A program made the translations under genes and the position numbers. Shown here piece by piece: positions 47,780 through 60,992 of a stretch of DNA of 64,000 nt (position 1 is the stretch's first letter; each line of letters opens with the position of its first letter). The notes below the pieces were generated by a model, which searched no databases, was not told where the DNA came from, and saw only the letters and a list, made by a program, of their open reading frames with translations. The stretch comes from Adenanthera pavonina. Lineage: Eukaryota; Streptophyta; Magnoliopsida; Fabales; Fabaceae. The stretch covers positions 32,276,001 through 32,340,000 of the forward strand of contig JAIVEN010000010.1 of assembly GCA_026686845.1 (NCBI GenBank), given 5' to 3'.

Positions 47780-50196
47780 ATGCCACAACGAGGAGTAGGG
47801 CCACCGTGACGAAAGAGCTCCAAAATGACATTTTCTGGCTGAATCCAATGGCTCTGCAGTGGGAGTCAAGAATTTTATATAAACTGAGAACATTTCAGTT
47901 GGACAGAAAAGAAAGAAACGAAGGGAGTGGCAGAGAGACTCTGCTAGGGTTTAAATAATCTGGCCTTTGAGAGTGATTTTTGACCTCTTGGAGCTTGGAG
48001 CTTGGTTGGTAAGTGATCTCTACTCCTTTTTTTTCCATTTTCTTCGGTTTTGAGTTGGGTTTTCTTAGGTATATGTTGGGATCTTTGGTTTTGGCCTAAC
48101 CTCATCGATTAAAATAGATGAAATGGGGTTAATGTAGTGTGATTTGGTATTTATGATGCTTGGGTATGAGTTTTGAAGGGAGTATGTATGATTTAAGTTT
48201 AACCTTAGGTTGTTCTTGGTTGAGAGGATAAGGAATCTAAAATGTATAGGATTGATTAGTGTTTGAATAGTTCTTAAGAGTTTAATGATGCATGGAAATG
48301 GTGTTGGAATCTTGGGTTAGGCTAAAATGGTTGAATTATAGAATTTGTATATTTGGATTGTATGTTAATTAAGGATTTTATGGTATTGTAAATGTTGTTT
48401 GGTTGCTCGAAGAAGTCAAGTCATGGGATTGACGTTCAAGAAAGCTTGTGGAACTCATGTGTGCATGGTGGCGACAATTGAGGTAACCGGGTGTTTGTAT
48501 TGTCTGTATAATTTGTATTATATAGTGAGATATGATAGTATATATATATATGCATGTTCCTTTTTATACCATGATATTGGTTGTGTATGTGTGTGGTTTT
48601 CATAGCTAGTAGGTATATGATGATTTTATTTATTATGTATATATGATGTGTAACATCCCCATACCATTGCATGCTAGCATGTCTATATGATATATGTGAT
48701 GATGATATATATGTGTGTTTGAGGCATGTTGGCATGTCATTGGTATCATCACCATATGATTACATAGTGAGAGATTGATGATGAGGTGATGATGATATGA
48801 TATAAGATGATGATATGATAAACATCCTTGTTGCTAAATCCTTATCTTGGAAGAGCCAGGCAGCAGAGTACAATATGATATGAAGAAATATTCTTGTTAC
48901 TAAATCTTCTCCTTAAAAGAGCCAGGTGGCAGTGGATTTGGGGATGCACATTCCCTAAATCACCACCAATTCGTGGTGGTCTAGGGGAAGAAGAACCACA
49001 GTCTGAGCTCTAGTATAACCATTGGCCGGGTTACATTTGGGTAAGGTGAGCTTGGTGATATCCTGGAATCAGTCTTCACCGACTGTTGGAAGGGAATTTC
49101 TTATTGAATGTCTTGCGATGATGACAGCTCATGGTTCTAGTTGTGTATGAGGGAGAACATGCATATCATTTATTAGCATTTCATTGCACCATGTGCACAA
49201 TTGTGTGGATTGGTATATATATATTGTGTGTGGTTGTTCCTAGGTACTGAGACTTTGTCTCACACCTCGTTGTTATGAACTAACATTTTAGGTGAATGTT
49301 CTGGCACTAGTCTGGAGAAGACAATGGAGTAGCATACTGGTTATGGGAATATCAAGTCTGTGTAGTAATTGTGTTCTCTATGTATGTTGTGCTAAGTAGG
49401 ATAGGATGTCTGCGATGGATGTATGACATTGATAAGGAATGTTATGGATAGTGTTGTATGTATGTTTATGTATGGTGAATAAATGTGATGAGTATGACAG
49501 TTTGTGATGTATGTATGGATTGAGATGTTGAGGAGTTAGTATGGTAGTATTTGTGAGCCCAAAGGTGGAGTTTGGCCTTGTTGGTGTGTTTAAAGCCTAT
49601 AGCCTACTTTGTCAGTTTAGGGTTCAAGGGGATCAAATCTCAGAGGAGTGGTTCCTTGAGGTAAAATCTCTTTGGACCAGTTAGTCAGGTGGTTTAGGAC
49701 TTGTGTGAATGATCTTTGAATGCTCATTTGCCTTTGATGGTAATTAGAGGTTGTTAATGATGTGTTTTGGTCAAAAGGTGGCCAAAATGGTGTCAGGAGT
49801 CCAAAATCTCCATGCAGAGATGGATTAAAGTAAAATTGGCATTTATGGATAGATTGTGACAAGATTGACTTGTAGGAGTTGAAATCAAGTCAATCGGAGG
49901 TCGGAGTATAAAGTTATACTCATTAGAAGGTCGCCCTAGAAGTTGAACTTTTCCTGATATAATATCAGCAGGGGCCGTCGCAGTGCCAGTGAATCAATGG
50001 GCATCCTAGTCCCGGTAGTATTGTAGCGGCTACGGCCCTGCGTACTATTTTGCTGTTTTGGTGTTCCTCAAGGTATTTGTGGCGTTTTCCATTGCTCTAA
50101 GGTTTTGGGAAGAAATTGTGAGATGTTTAGGCTGTGTTTGGTTGGTTTTTGAAGTTTTTGGTCTAGTCAAGAGGTGTTTGGAAGTAAGATATTACA
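47780..50196 (+). mobile_element. LTR-like family 2, plus copy
   Basis: Matches the minus-strand copy at 35500-40820 but has no insertion at the point where that copy holds the solo LTR: the gtctcacac block at 49257-49265 runs straight into gaactaacattttaggtg. Ends gaagtaagatattaca at 50196. It therefore shows the empty target site. No protein domain recognised. Confidence 0.7.
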
Positions 50197-53100
50197 ACAA
50201 CATATAATATCAATCATATCAATTAAATATTATAGGTTTTAGAAAATCCTGTTAAAGTTTTCAAATTAAAATATTCGATATTAAATAAAAGTCAATTTTA
50301 AATCTCAAAATAAAATTTTAGTTTAATTTGAAAATCCATAACAAAATCTAGATATTCCCATCGGTTGGTACCTAATCTTTTCAATGATCTTTATTATGTT
50401 GTCTCATACTTAATGTCCACAATATCCTAATGTGCTCTCCTTTTCTTTCATCATTCTTTTTTGTACAAGCGAAATCAATTGTTAACTCTAACCCATGGTG
50501 TATTGGATGAAACCAACATTATCCAACCAACATGACACATGTAAATTAACCATTTAGTTTTTTTCACCGACTATCGGTCAATGGTTGCTGACCATGAATC
50601 AATGGATGTCAGCCATTGGTCAATTATGTTTAGCAGCAACAAATTAATGGTTTGCAACTTTTTTATTTTCCAAAATTTGCAGCTTAGTTACTATGAATTT
50701 ATAACTTGGTTTCCAAAATTTACTATTAATTATTTCTATAGTTTGTAGCTTCTTTTTAGAATTTACAATTTAGTTAATCTAAATTTTTAACTTTACTTTC
50801 ATATTTTTACTATGAACTGTTCCTACTTCCATACTTTTATTACCATGAATTGGTTCCATAATTTGTGACTTCTTTTTTAAAAGTTATAATTTACTTATTT
50901 TGAATTTACAACTTGATTTTCAAATTAGTTGTGGTATGAGCAATTGAATTTTCAGTTGAATCAAATTATGAAATTAATTACATAATATCAATCAACTCAA
51001 AAAATGCGCTTAGATAGTAATATAGATTGTACATCTAGATCCGAATTTAAAGCAATAATTTTATAACTAATGACCAATCAAAACATGAAAATAGAGACAG
51101 AACCAAAGAAGTGTGTAGGGGTGTCCCCTCGTGGCCCCCTTAATGATTTCAACGCCATGGAAATGATCTTTCATTTTTTTTTTGAAAAATCCTAAAATGG
51201 CATTTCATCAGAGCTTAAAATAACTGACTTTTTTCGCATTACTCATATAATATTAAAATAAACTCATAAAATCACAATATAAATTATAGATAAAGGCAGA
51301 TTTATTTTAATGATAGTGCTATGCTAAATTTTTTTGAAGCCTAATTTAATATTGTAAAAAATTATTTGATTAACTCAAAAGATAATGATCAATATCAAGT
51401 AGGGGATTCTATATTCAAATTGTTTTTACTTAATATTAAATGAAGACAATTTATTTTGAATTGTATTGTATTCATTCTTTTTATTCAAACGAAAATTTGT
51501 TAGCAAAAATAAAGAAACTTTTTATATTATTGAATTCTGCTTAACAAATGGAACCAAAAGAATTAGATAAAAATAATCACTACTGCGAAGGTGAAGCCAT
51601 GAATTTGATATGATAATTCCCAATTTTTTATGTGAACAAAAAGTAAAAAAAAATATTTTGCTTTCAGAGTGATGTAACCACAGAAATAGAGTAATTCGTT
51701 TCAGCTAACTTTTTATTAAATTGCACAGTTTAAATACATTCATGCTAATGCCTCCATGCTAATTACTTCATGAGTGTTAAAAACACTGAAGACTAAATGA
51801 CGAAACATGTGAACAACTTCATATAAAAGATCATGGCTGAGATTAATGAATTTTAAAACACTCGAAACATTATACTTATTCTTCACATGCCCATGCAAAG
51901 ATCCTTTTACTGCTCATGCGCTTTATTCAAAATACTTGGGATTCTTTATTTTCCTTTTCCGTGATCTCCTTAAGAATGAAAGAAAAATTAACGTTAATAT
52001 TGGAAGAAGAGACAATAATAAGACCTAGAAAATGAGAAAAAGTATTCTCCAAAAAGTAATTTGTATGTATACCATATCTTAATCTTGATTTGGCACTCTA
52101 TTCTTTCAAAATTATTGAGATCTCAACTTTTTACACCTACTTACACACACAAACCAGAGAAAAACCCAAGAAAATAATTTAAAAAAGAAATAATGGAAAA
52201 TTAGAATATATGAAATTGAATATTTTTTATCTTTAAAATTATATAAAATGATAATCACTTGCTACATTAATAGAGACTGAAATTCAAATAAGATGGTATG
52301 ATTTTCTTGGTTAAAAAAAATTAAAATAAAGCAATTAACATAAAATGAAATTTGAATTAATATAGCTAATATCTTTTAGTATAAAACTTATACTTAATGT
52401 GCTTTTAGAAAATCATATCAAAGCATGTAAATTTTAAATTCAAAAAAAGTTAACAAAATTAATAGAAAAAGTTAGTTAGAGAATAAATAATACATGAAAA
52501 ATACACTTGACTTGAATAAAGTATGTTAAAGGCACACTTAATATATTTATGGGGAAGTAAGTTCTTTGAAAGTACACTCCCTAGAAATATTACGTATAAT
52601 TTGTTTATTTCATGTTTTATTTCCTGGGAAGTTCAAATTAATTTTTAAATAAATATAGTATATTATATTATTAAAGACAAAAATAAATAACATTTCTAAT
52701 TTGAAAAATGATTAAGAAGTTAGAAATTTATTTGGAATTAATTATAAAAAATTAAAAAAGTTCAGGAAGTACAACTTCCTACTATGAGGCTTAACTTTTC
52801 GGGAACTTAAAAAGTTTTGGAAACTAAGCAAGATTAAGTGATTTACATATTGAGAAGTTTAACTTTCCTCTTTTACTCCCTTTATACCAAACTATCCTTA
52901 TTATACAAGTTTAAATACTCAAGTTTTTTTCAATTCTAATGGACATTGAAACAAATATTGAAAATCGAGGAAGAAACGAAAAGCTAAGAGGCATGAAGCA
53001 ACTGACAAAATGTCAAGTATATATTGTATCAAAATTGATTTATTTCATCTTGTCAATATATACCTGATGAATTTCATTCAGCTAAGAATTTTTCTTGAGA

Positions 53101-53367
53101 ATGTGAGAAAAGTTAAAGAGATATTAGTACAAAAACAAAAAAGTTTTATCAACAGAAACCATAACATTTCCTAAATACGTTCTCTAAATGACCTCAATGC
53201 AAAAGAATAACTATTCGATTTAATTACATATACAAGGAAATCAAAATTTAAATCCAATGGAAATTTAGAAGAACTTGATCAAAAGCTTTGATGTTTCAAT
53301 CATATAATTGGGTTTTGTATCTTTCTTAATACCAAATATAAGGTAAGTGAAGCGTGCAAAATTAAAT
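50197..53367. other. No gene seen
   Basis: About 3.2 kb of AT-rich intergenic DNA. The short ORF at 51846 has no recognisable domain. No terminal repeats or target duplications were noticed. Confidence 0.5.
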
Positions 53368-54704
53368 CCAAAAAAGAATATAAGTATGTTGACATTAAAA
53401 AAAAAAAGAAGATAGGAATTAGAAAAGAAAATTCAATTATCTCAGTATGTTGAGATTAAAATATCTAAATTTAATTAATAATCGTCTAGCCTCTTATGGC
53501 CATTTCAAAATTGAATTAAACAATTATAATAAAAAAAGAATATAAGAATTAGACTTCTATTTCAAATTTAGTAGTATTTTTATATTTAAAATGTATATCG
53601 GATGTCAATTACTTGCCATATTAATGGAGTATTAAATTTAAATAAATTGTTATAGATTTTTTTGCAAAAAAAAAACATATAATAAGGCAATTAATACAAA
53701 TAGAATATTAGAATATAATTCTATGTCAAAACTTCTAGAGTCTAATTCTTCCAAGTTTTTAATTGTTGGTCACTGCATTATACAAGTTGACTCTACATAG
53801 TTTAAGAATTAATCTTAATTCTTTTTTTTTTAAATTTGGCCTAAATTCTTATTAATGAGAATTAATTACTAAAATTTTAACTGTTTGCTCTTAATACCCA
53901 TTTGTTTGTCATAGATAATTGATCACATGAATTTCAAATAATATAACTCTAGATATATCCTAAATCAACGCTCAATTTAATTTGAAATCAAATAAGCATA
54001 TAACTAAATAATATAAAGGATAAATTTTCAAAATTAATCAAATTTGGATTTTATACTTTTGCATTCAACAATCTAAGTTTAATTTTAAATTAACCCATCG
54101 AATTATAATTCTTGAATATAATTTTGAGAAGGCAAAATTGATGGGAGAACATAATGCATCATGTAGTGCTCTGAATTTCAGTGCATTTATTCCATTAACC
54201 ACACCGATTGATGACACATCACCATCCATAACAGTAGCATATATAAAATTTTTAAGCAGTAAATATATAAAATAAAAATGTTTGACACGGTACCGTTAAA
54301 CACGTAGTCTTCTGCTATACATAGTAGTGGATATACAAAATTAAATCAAATTTACAAAAAAATTTCACCTGGCTTTTTGCCTTTTGAAATGACACCATGC
54401 GATGACAAATTTAAAAAGTAAAAAATTTTAACAAACCTTATCATCTACCACGATTTGGATATCCATACATAAAGTGATAGGTGGTATTTCAAATTTCCAA
54501 CACATCATCTTCTCCCACGAGTTAGACCTCATGAAGGATGTTGAAAATACAAAATTTTACTGAGTCTATTGGGAATATAAACAAGAATAATGAATCATGA
54601 TTAAATATTGGTGAAGATATAGAATTAAAGAAATAGGCCCAATGAAGAAATTTGGTAAAGCATGGAAGAATAATATCATAACATGGAGATATGCGTGGAG
54701 ACAA

Positions 54705-55195
54705 TCAACCGTATGACATTGCTGGCCTTATGGCTGTTCTGTAAAATTTTCCTTTAAGTTTAGTAGGTATCTTGCGGTTACAAATAACTCCTATTACTTT
54801 CCTCCACTTTAACCACCCAGCTTGTATCATGTACATAACATCCCAATCAATTTCACAATTATTCTGTAAAATCGACCCCAAATATTTAAACTTTGACACT
54901 TCAAAGATGATTTGCTCTCCAATTTTTACCTATGAAATATTTCTAATTGGTCTCTTATTAAATTTGCAATGCATATATTTCGTCTTACTTCTACTCAGAA
55001 GGAAACATTTTGATTTCAAGGTATGTCTCCATAATTCAAGTTTAGAGTTGACCTCTTCTCTTGAGTACTCAATTAAAACTATATCATCTGCGAAGAGCAT
55101 ACATTTTGGAATTTCTTCTTGTATATGTTTTGTAAGAACATCTAAAACCAGATCAAACAGGTATAGACTCAAAAAAGATCCTTGATGTAAGCCTA
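54705..55195 (-). pseudogene. RTE-type LINE reverse-transcriptase fragment, array unit 1
   Basis: The minus-strand reading gives GLHQGSFLSLYLFDLVLDV, then MLFADDIVLI with the intact catalytic Asp pair, a KLELWRHTLKSK stretch, a frame change near 54900, then KFKYLGSILQ and LKGKFYRTAIRPAMSYG. This is the central-to-late part of an RTE-clade reverse transcriptase. It is cut at both ends and lacks the N-terminal endonuclease and the C-terminal remainder. Not functional. Confidence 0.88.
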
Positions 55196-56641
55196 GATAG
55201 TGTCATAGCCGGTCCCAAGCCCGGGTAAAGGAGGAGAGTTGTGTTAGACCTTCGATAGCCAACGTAAAAATCTGTTGAATCTTATGACATGAATCAAAGA
55301 CATATATGTGCCAAAAAAGAATATAAGTATGTTGACATTAAAAAAAGAAGAAGATAGGAATTAGAAAAGAAAATTCAATTATCTCAGTATGTTGAGATTA
55401 AAATATCTAAATTTAATAATCGTCTAGCCTCTTATGGCCATTTCAAAATTGAATTAAAAAATTATAATAAAAAAAGAATATAAGAATTAGACTTCTATTT
55501 CAAATTTAGTAGTATATTTATATTTAAAATGTATATCGAATGACAATTACTTGCCATATTAATGGAGTATTAAATTTAAATAAATTGTTATAGATTTTTT
55601 TGCAAAAAAAAAAACATATAATAAGGCAATTAATACAAATAGAATATTAGAATATAATGCTATGTCAAAACTTCTAGAGTCTAATTCTTCTAATTTTTTA
55701 ATTTTTGGTCACTGCATTATGCAAGTTGACTCTACATAGTTTAAGAATTAATCTTAATTCTTTTTTTAAAATTTGGCCTAAATTCTTATTAATGAGAATT
55801 AATTACTAAAATTTTAACTGTTTGCTCTTAATACCCATTTGTTTGTCATAGATAATTGATCACATGAATTTCAAATAATATAACTCTAGATATATCCTAA
55901 ATCAACGCTCAATTTAATTTGAAATCAAATAAGCATATAACTAAATAATATAAAGGATAAATTTTCAAAATTAATCAAATTTGGATTTTATACTTTTGCA
56001 TTCAACAATCTAAGTTTAATTTTAAATTAACCCATCGAATTATAATTCTTGAATATAATTTTGAGAAGGCAAAATTGATGGGAGAACATAATGCATCATG
56101 TAGTGCTCTGAATTTCAGTGCATTTATTCCATTAACCACACCGATTGATGACACATCACCATCCATAACAGTAGCATATATAAAATTTTTAAGCAGTAAA
56201 TATATAAAATAAAAATGTTTGACACGGTACCGTTAAACACGTAGTCTTCTGCTATACATAGTAGTGGATATACAAAATTAAATCAAATTTACAAAAAAAT
56301 TTCACCTGGCTTTTTGCCTTTTGAAATGACACCATGCGATGACAAATTTAAAAAGTAAAAAATTTTAACAAACCTTATCATCTACCACGATTTGGATATC
56401 CATACATAAAGTGATAGGTGGTATTTCAAATTTCCAACACATCATCTTCTCCCACGAGTTAGACCTCATGAAGGATGTTGAAAATACAAAATTTTACTGA
56501 GTCTATTGGGAATATAAACAAGAATAATGAATCATGATTAAATATTGGTGAAGATATAGAATTAAAGAAATAGGCCCAATGAAGAAATTTGGTAAAGCAT
56601 GGAAGAATAATATCATAACATGGAGATATGCGTGGAGACAA

Positions 56642-57132
56642 TCAACCGTATGACATTGCTGGCCTTATGGCTGTTCTGTAAAATTTTCCTTTAAGTTTAG
56701 TAGGTATCTTGCGGTTACAAATAACTCCTATTACTTTCCTCCACTTTAACCACCCAGCTTGTATCATGTACATAACATCCCAATCAATTTCACAATTATT
56801 CTGTAAAATCGACCCCAAATATTTAAACTTTGACACTTCAAAGATGATTTGCTCTCCAATTTTTACCTATGAAATATTTCTAATTGGTCTCTTATTAAAT
56901 TTGCAATGCATATATTTCGTCTTACTTCTACTCAGAAGGAAACATTTTGATTTCAAGGTATGTCTCCATAATTCAAGTTTAGAGTTGACCTCTTCTCTTG
57001 AGTACTCAATTAAAACTATATCATCTGCGAAGAGCATACATTTTGGAATTTCTTCTTGTATATGTTTTGTAAGAACATCTAAAACCAGATCAAACAGGTA
57101 TAGACTCAAAAAAGATCCTTGATGTAAGCCTA
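56642..57132 (-). pseudogene. RTE-type LINE reverse-transcriptase fragment, array unit 2
   Basis: Same fragment as in unit 1 with the same breakpoints and identical predicted protein. The third array unit stops before the corresponding position, so it lacks this fragment. Confidence 0.88.
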
Positions 57133-58432
57133 GATAGTGTCATAGCCGGTCCCAAGCCCGGGTAAAGGAGGAGAGTTGTGTTAGACCTTCGATAGCCAAC
57201 GTAAAAATCTGTTGAATCTTATGACATGAATCAAAGACATATATGTGCCAAAAAAGAATATAAGTATGTTGACATTAAAAAAAGAAGAAGATAGGAATTA
57301 GAAAAGAAAATTCAATTATCTCAGTATGTTGAGATTAAAATATCTAAATTTAATAATCGTCTAGCCTCTTATGGCCATTTCAAAATTGAATTAAAAAATT
57401 ATAATAAAAAAAGAATATAAGAATTAGACTTCTATTTCAAATTTAGTAGTATATTTATATTTAAAATGTATATCGGATGACAATTACTTGCCATATTAAT
57501 GGAGTATTAAATTTAAATAAATTGTTATAGATTTTTTTTGCAAAAAAAAAAACATATAATAAGGCAATTAATACAAATAGAATATTAGAATATAATGCTA
57601 TGTCAAAACTTCTAGAGTCTAATTCTTCTAATTTTTTAATTTTTGGTCACTGCATTATGCAAGTTGACTCTACATAGTTTAAGAATTAATCTTAATTCTT
57701 TTTTTAAAATTTGGCCTAAATTCTTATTAATGAGAATTAATTACTAAAATTTTAACTGTTTGCTCTTAATACCCATTTGTTTGTCATAGATAATTGATCA
57801 CATGAATTTCAAATAATATAACTCTAGATATATCCTAAATCAATGCTCAATTTGATTTGAAATCAAATAAGCATATAACTAAATAATATAAAGGATAAAT
57901 TTTCAAAATTAATCAAATTTGGATTTTATACTTTTGCATTCAACAATTTAAGTTTAATTTTAAATTAACCCATCAAATTATAATTCTTGAATATAATTTT
58001 GAGAAGGCATAATTGATGGGAGAACATAATGCATCATGTAGTGCTCTGAATTTCAGTGCATTTATTCCATTAACCACACCGATTGATGACACATCACCAT
58101 CCATAACAGTAGCATATATAAAATTTTTAAGCAGTAAATATATAAAATAAAAATGTTTGACACGGTACCGTTAAACACGTAGTCTTCTGCTATACATAGT
58201 AGTGGATATACAAAATTAAATCAAATTTACTAAAAAATTTCACCTGGCTTTTTGCCTTTTGAAATGACACCATGCGATGACAAATTTAAAAAGTAAAAAA
58301 TTTTAACAGACCTTATCATCTACCACGATTTGGATATCCATACATAAAGTGATAGGTGGTATTTGAAATTTCCAACACATCATCTTCTCCCACGATTTAG
58401 ACCTCATGAAGGATGTTGAAAATACAAAATTT

Positions 58433-60039
58433 CCAACACATTCCTTCTTTGACATGAGGAAGAATGTAACGAATACTGGTCACAATATACAATCGATAAC
58501 GAATGAAAGTGATACGGTAATCAGCAAAAACGATGGTGAATTTATAAGCATGAATAGATCAATCAATTAATCAATAGATTTAAATACCCATGTAACACAA
58601 ATTGATTGACACCTTGTTCAAATAGACAAAACGATAAATTAAATAGCGTTGATGGCGGTCAATATTAAAACATATTTGAATTTGAAATGTAGTATAAAGA
58701 CAATACTAAATGACCAATTACTGAATTGAAGGAAAAATTCTAATGAAGAAACCATTTTATAAAATCATATTAACTCTATAAAATGTTCGACTAATCATAG
58801 TAATATGGCAAAAAAAAAAAATTTGCAAAATTACATATAAAATTAAAAATCAAATAAATACTGACACATGAAATAGTTGGCAGAAATCTGACTTTCTACC
58901 ATTATTAAAAGTATACCATATAAAACAATGTTCTAAAAGAATACGCGTATTCGAGTTAAAAATGGTAAATTAACATGTCAGATTTCATAATGATTTTATG
59001 GTCTAGTGAACTATTTTTTTTTACATCGTTTTGGAAATATAAATGACTTTAAAAAATTAATAATAAAGTGAGCCATTTTTTTTTAAAAATAATAAAATAA
59101 GTCAAGTTTAAAAAATATATATTGACAATAACACACAAATTATGGTTGAACATGTAGTAATTTCGTATATAAACTTCTGTTGACCTCTTTTTCGTTTTTA
59201 AATTTTAAGATCAACGAAAACAAAATAAATCACAAAGGATCCTGAGATTATAGCCGGTCATAATATTCATCACAAAAAAACGGTAAAAACATTATTAAAT
59301 TCATAAATTCAAGGTAAATCAAATCGATATGGAATAATCATCTAATTGAATGGAGAAATAGTAATACACATCAGCTGCCACATCTAGAGTCTACACTAGA
59401 ATTTCCTTTTTTATTGTTAATGCTGGGGTGGCGCAACAGGCTGGATTTCATTTTTGAGCTTTACTTTTATATATATAATAGATTAATTAATTAATGTTTG
59501 GTGATCTTACTTTTTCAAGCTCGAACTCAAACTCCCTAATAGTGGGAAAGACGCCATTGATGGCCATTCAAACTTTAGAAAATTTAGCGTTTTCCTGCAC
59601 TTTTTTTCTTCCCACAAAATTCCTTTTTCTTTTTTCTTTTATCTTGGAAATCAAAAGCCATTTGAACCATTAAATATCACAAACATATTACAAACATTCA
59701 TTAAAACAATACCTATAAATCAATCAAAACCAACAAAGCTTAAAAAATTCACCAATTTTTTTGGGAGGTTGGGGGGGAATCCCTTTCCTTGATGTCACTA
59801 GTCATGGTTCCTTGATACAATTAATCAAAGGCATAGGCTTACAAGATAACTCATCAAAACATGATTCATAGGTAAATTTGAAACAAATAATACTGTAATC
59901 GCTCTGAATAAGAATCGCAAAGGGTTTTTTTCCCCTGGATTTTGATCTCTAAAATTACTGAGACATTACATGAAATAATACAACCAAATGATACAGGGAT
60001 CATTTAAAAATTATAATTAAACAATAAAATTTTAGATTT
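58433..60039. other. No gene seen
   Basis: AT-rich intergenic DNA between the array and repeat C. No ORF, RNA gene or terminal repeat recognised. A g-rich ggttggggggg patch is near 59766. Confidence 0.45.
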
Positions 60040-60330
60040 TATATTGAATATTAATTAATGATTTATTTTAAGATATATGTACGATGTTAATGATTAAAAA
60101 ATAATAAAAATTACACTCTCATTTTCAAAATGAAAAATAATTAAAATGATGAAAGTCATTCCTAAATAAAGATAATGGAGACAACAATTGTTGTGTGTTT
60201 TATTCTTTTAAATAAAGAATCAAAAATTTTCTTATAATATCAAACAAATTTTGAAAATGAATCCAACCTCTAAAAATATTCGTAATCATGAGAAAATAAT
60301 GCTAAAAATAATAAAAATAGTTTCTAGAGA
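60040..60330 (+). repeat. Dispersed repeat C, copy 3, uninterrupted
   Basis: Matches 33220-33296 plus 34067-34310 without the hAT insertion, and partly 28400-28560. It serves as the empty-site allele for that insertion. Confidence 0.75.
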
Positions 60331-60655
60331 GCTACTAACAATACTTGAACATGAATTGGTAAGTTAATATGTAATACCAAACACTAGATGATTGTTAAGA
60401 ACTGGAACCAAAAACTACATAGCAGATAGAGGGGAGTGGCCCCAAAAGAAAGAAAATAAGAGGGAGAAGAAGAGAATTGTGAAATAGAGGAGTAGACGGA
60501 CTACTTAACACATATTAAATTATGCAGAACATTAAGTAAATATGCAGAGGGGGTGGTTTAGGAAGAACTTCAGGCGATAGAACCAGCCAACTTAGTTCAT
60601 CTGAACAAGGTAAGGATATGATGCTTAGTAACAAAAATAGAAATTGAAAGAGAAT

Positions 60656-60661
60656 TTTATT
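60656..60661 (-). terminator. Pararetroviral poly(A) signal
   Basis: aataaa on the minus strand, about 145 bases downstream of the TATA box. In caulimovirids a signal in this position ends the terminally redundant genomic transcript. Assigned by position and sequence only. Confidence 0.5.
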
Positions 60662-60765
60662 GAAACAAGGTAAGAACTTACAAGTAGTAGAAAGAAGGAA
60701 GAAGAAAGAAGGAGAAGGCTTTTTCTCTCAAGGATAGGGAGCTTCTTAGGAAACTTAGTATATTG

Positions 60766-60773
60766 TGATACCA
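60766..60773 (-). other. Primer-binding-site-like string (tRNA-Met)
   Basis: The minus strand reads TGGTATCA, matching the first eight bases of the initiator tRNA-Met complement used by Caulimoviridae to start reverse transcription. The match fails after eight bases. It lies about 30 bases downstream of the TATA box. Confidence 0.5.
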
Positions 60774-60803
60774 AGTGGTGATTTCCTTTGAGGCAACATT
60801 TCC

Positions 60804-60810
60804 TTATATA
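60804..60810 (-). promoter_or_regulatory. TATA box of the pararetroviral promoter
   Basis: The minus strand reads tatataa within ttctatataaggaaatg. It lies downstream of ORF2 on the coding strand, where caulimovirid genomes carry the promoter for the full-length RNA. Confidence 0.6.
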
Positions 60811-60992
60811 GAAGAGAAAAGCAAAATTTGAACCGAGAAACTGTTAGTGACTGGCACTGTTTGAACAGTTTCGGTTAGTACTTTTGACACAGTATTTGCC
60901 GACACTGCAATAACTTTAGTGACTTGCAAATACAACATCGTTTAATAAAAGGATTGCTGACATCACATCATTTACTGATGACTAGCAATGTT

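Larger units (their letters stand above)
53368..58432 (+). repeat. Tandem array, 1.94-kb unit, about 2.6 copies
   Basis: Each unit begins at ccaaaaaagaatataagtat: 53368, 55311 and 57248 (periods 1943 and 1937). The third copy stops at about 58432, just after ggatgttgaaaatacaaaat, and the sequence then diverges. The right half of units 1 and 2 includes an RTE reverse-transcriptase fragment on the minus strand, with identical protein sequence in both. Units 2 and 3 share variants in their left part; units 1 and 2 share variants in their right part. Confidence 0.95.

Noticed and set aside
54522..54704. Repeated 60-codon minus-strand ORF (also at 56459) as a conserved small gene
   Set aside because: It is identical only because the tandem units are recent copies. 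Composition is that of AT-rich non-coding DNA and it has no domain.
54772..55185. Repeated 137-codon plus-strand ORF (also at 56709)
   Set aside because: It is the antisense of the RTE reverse-transcriptase fragment, so it is a shadow frame.
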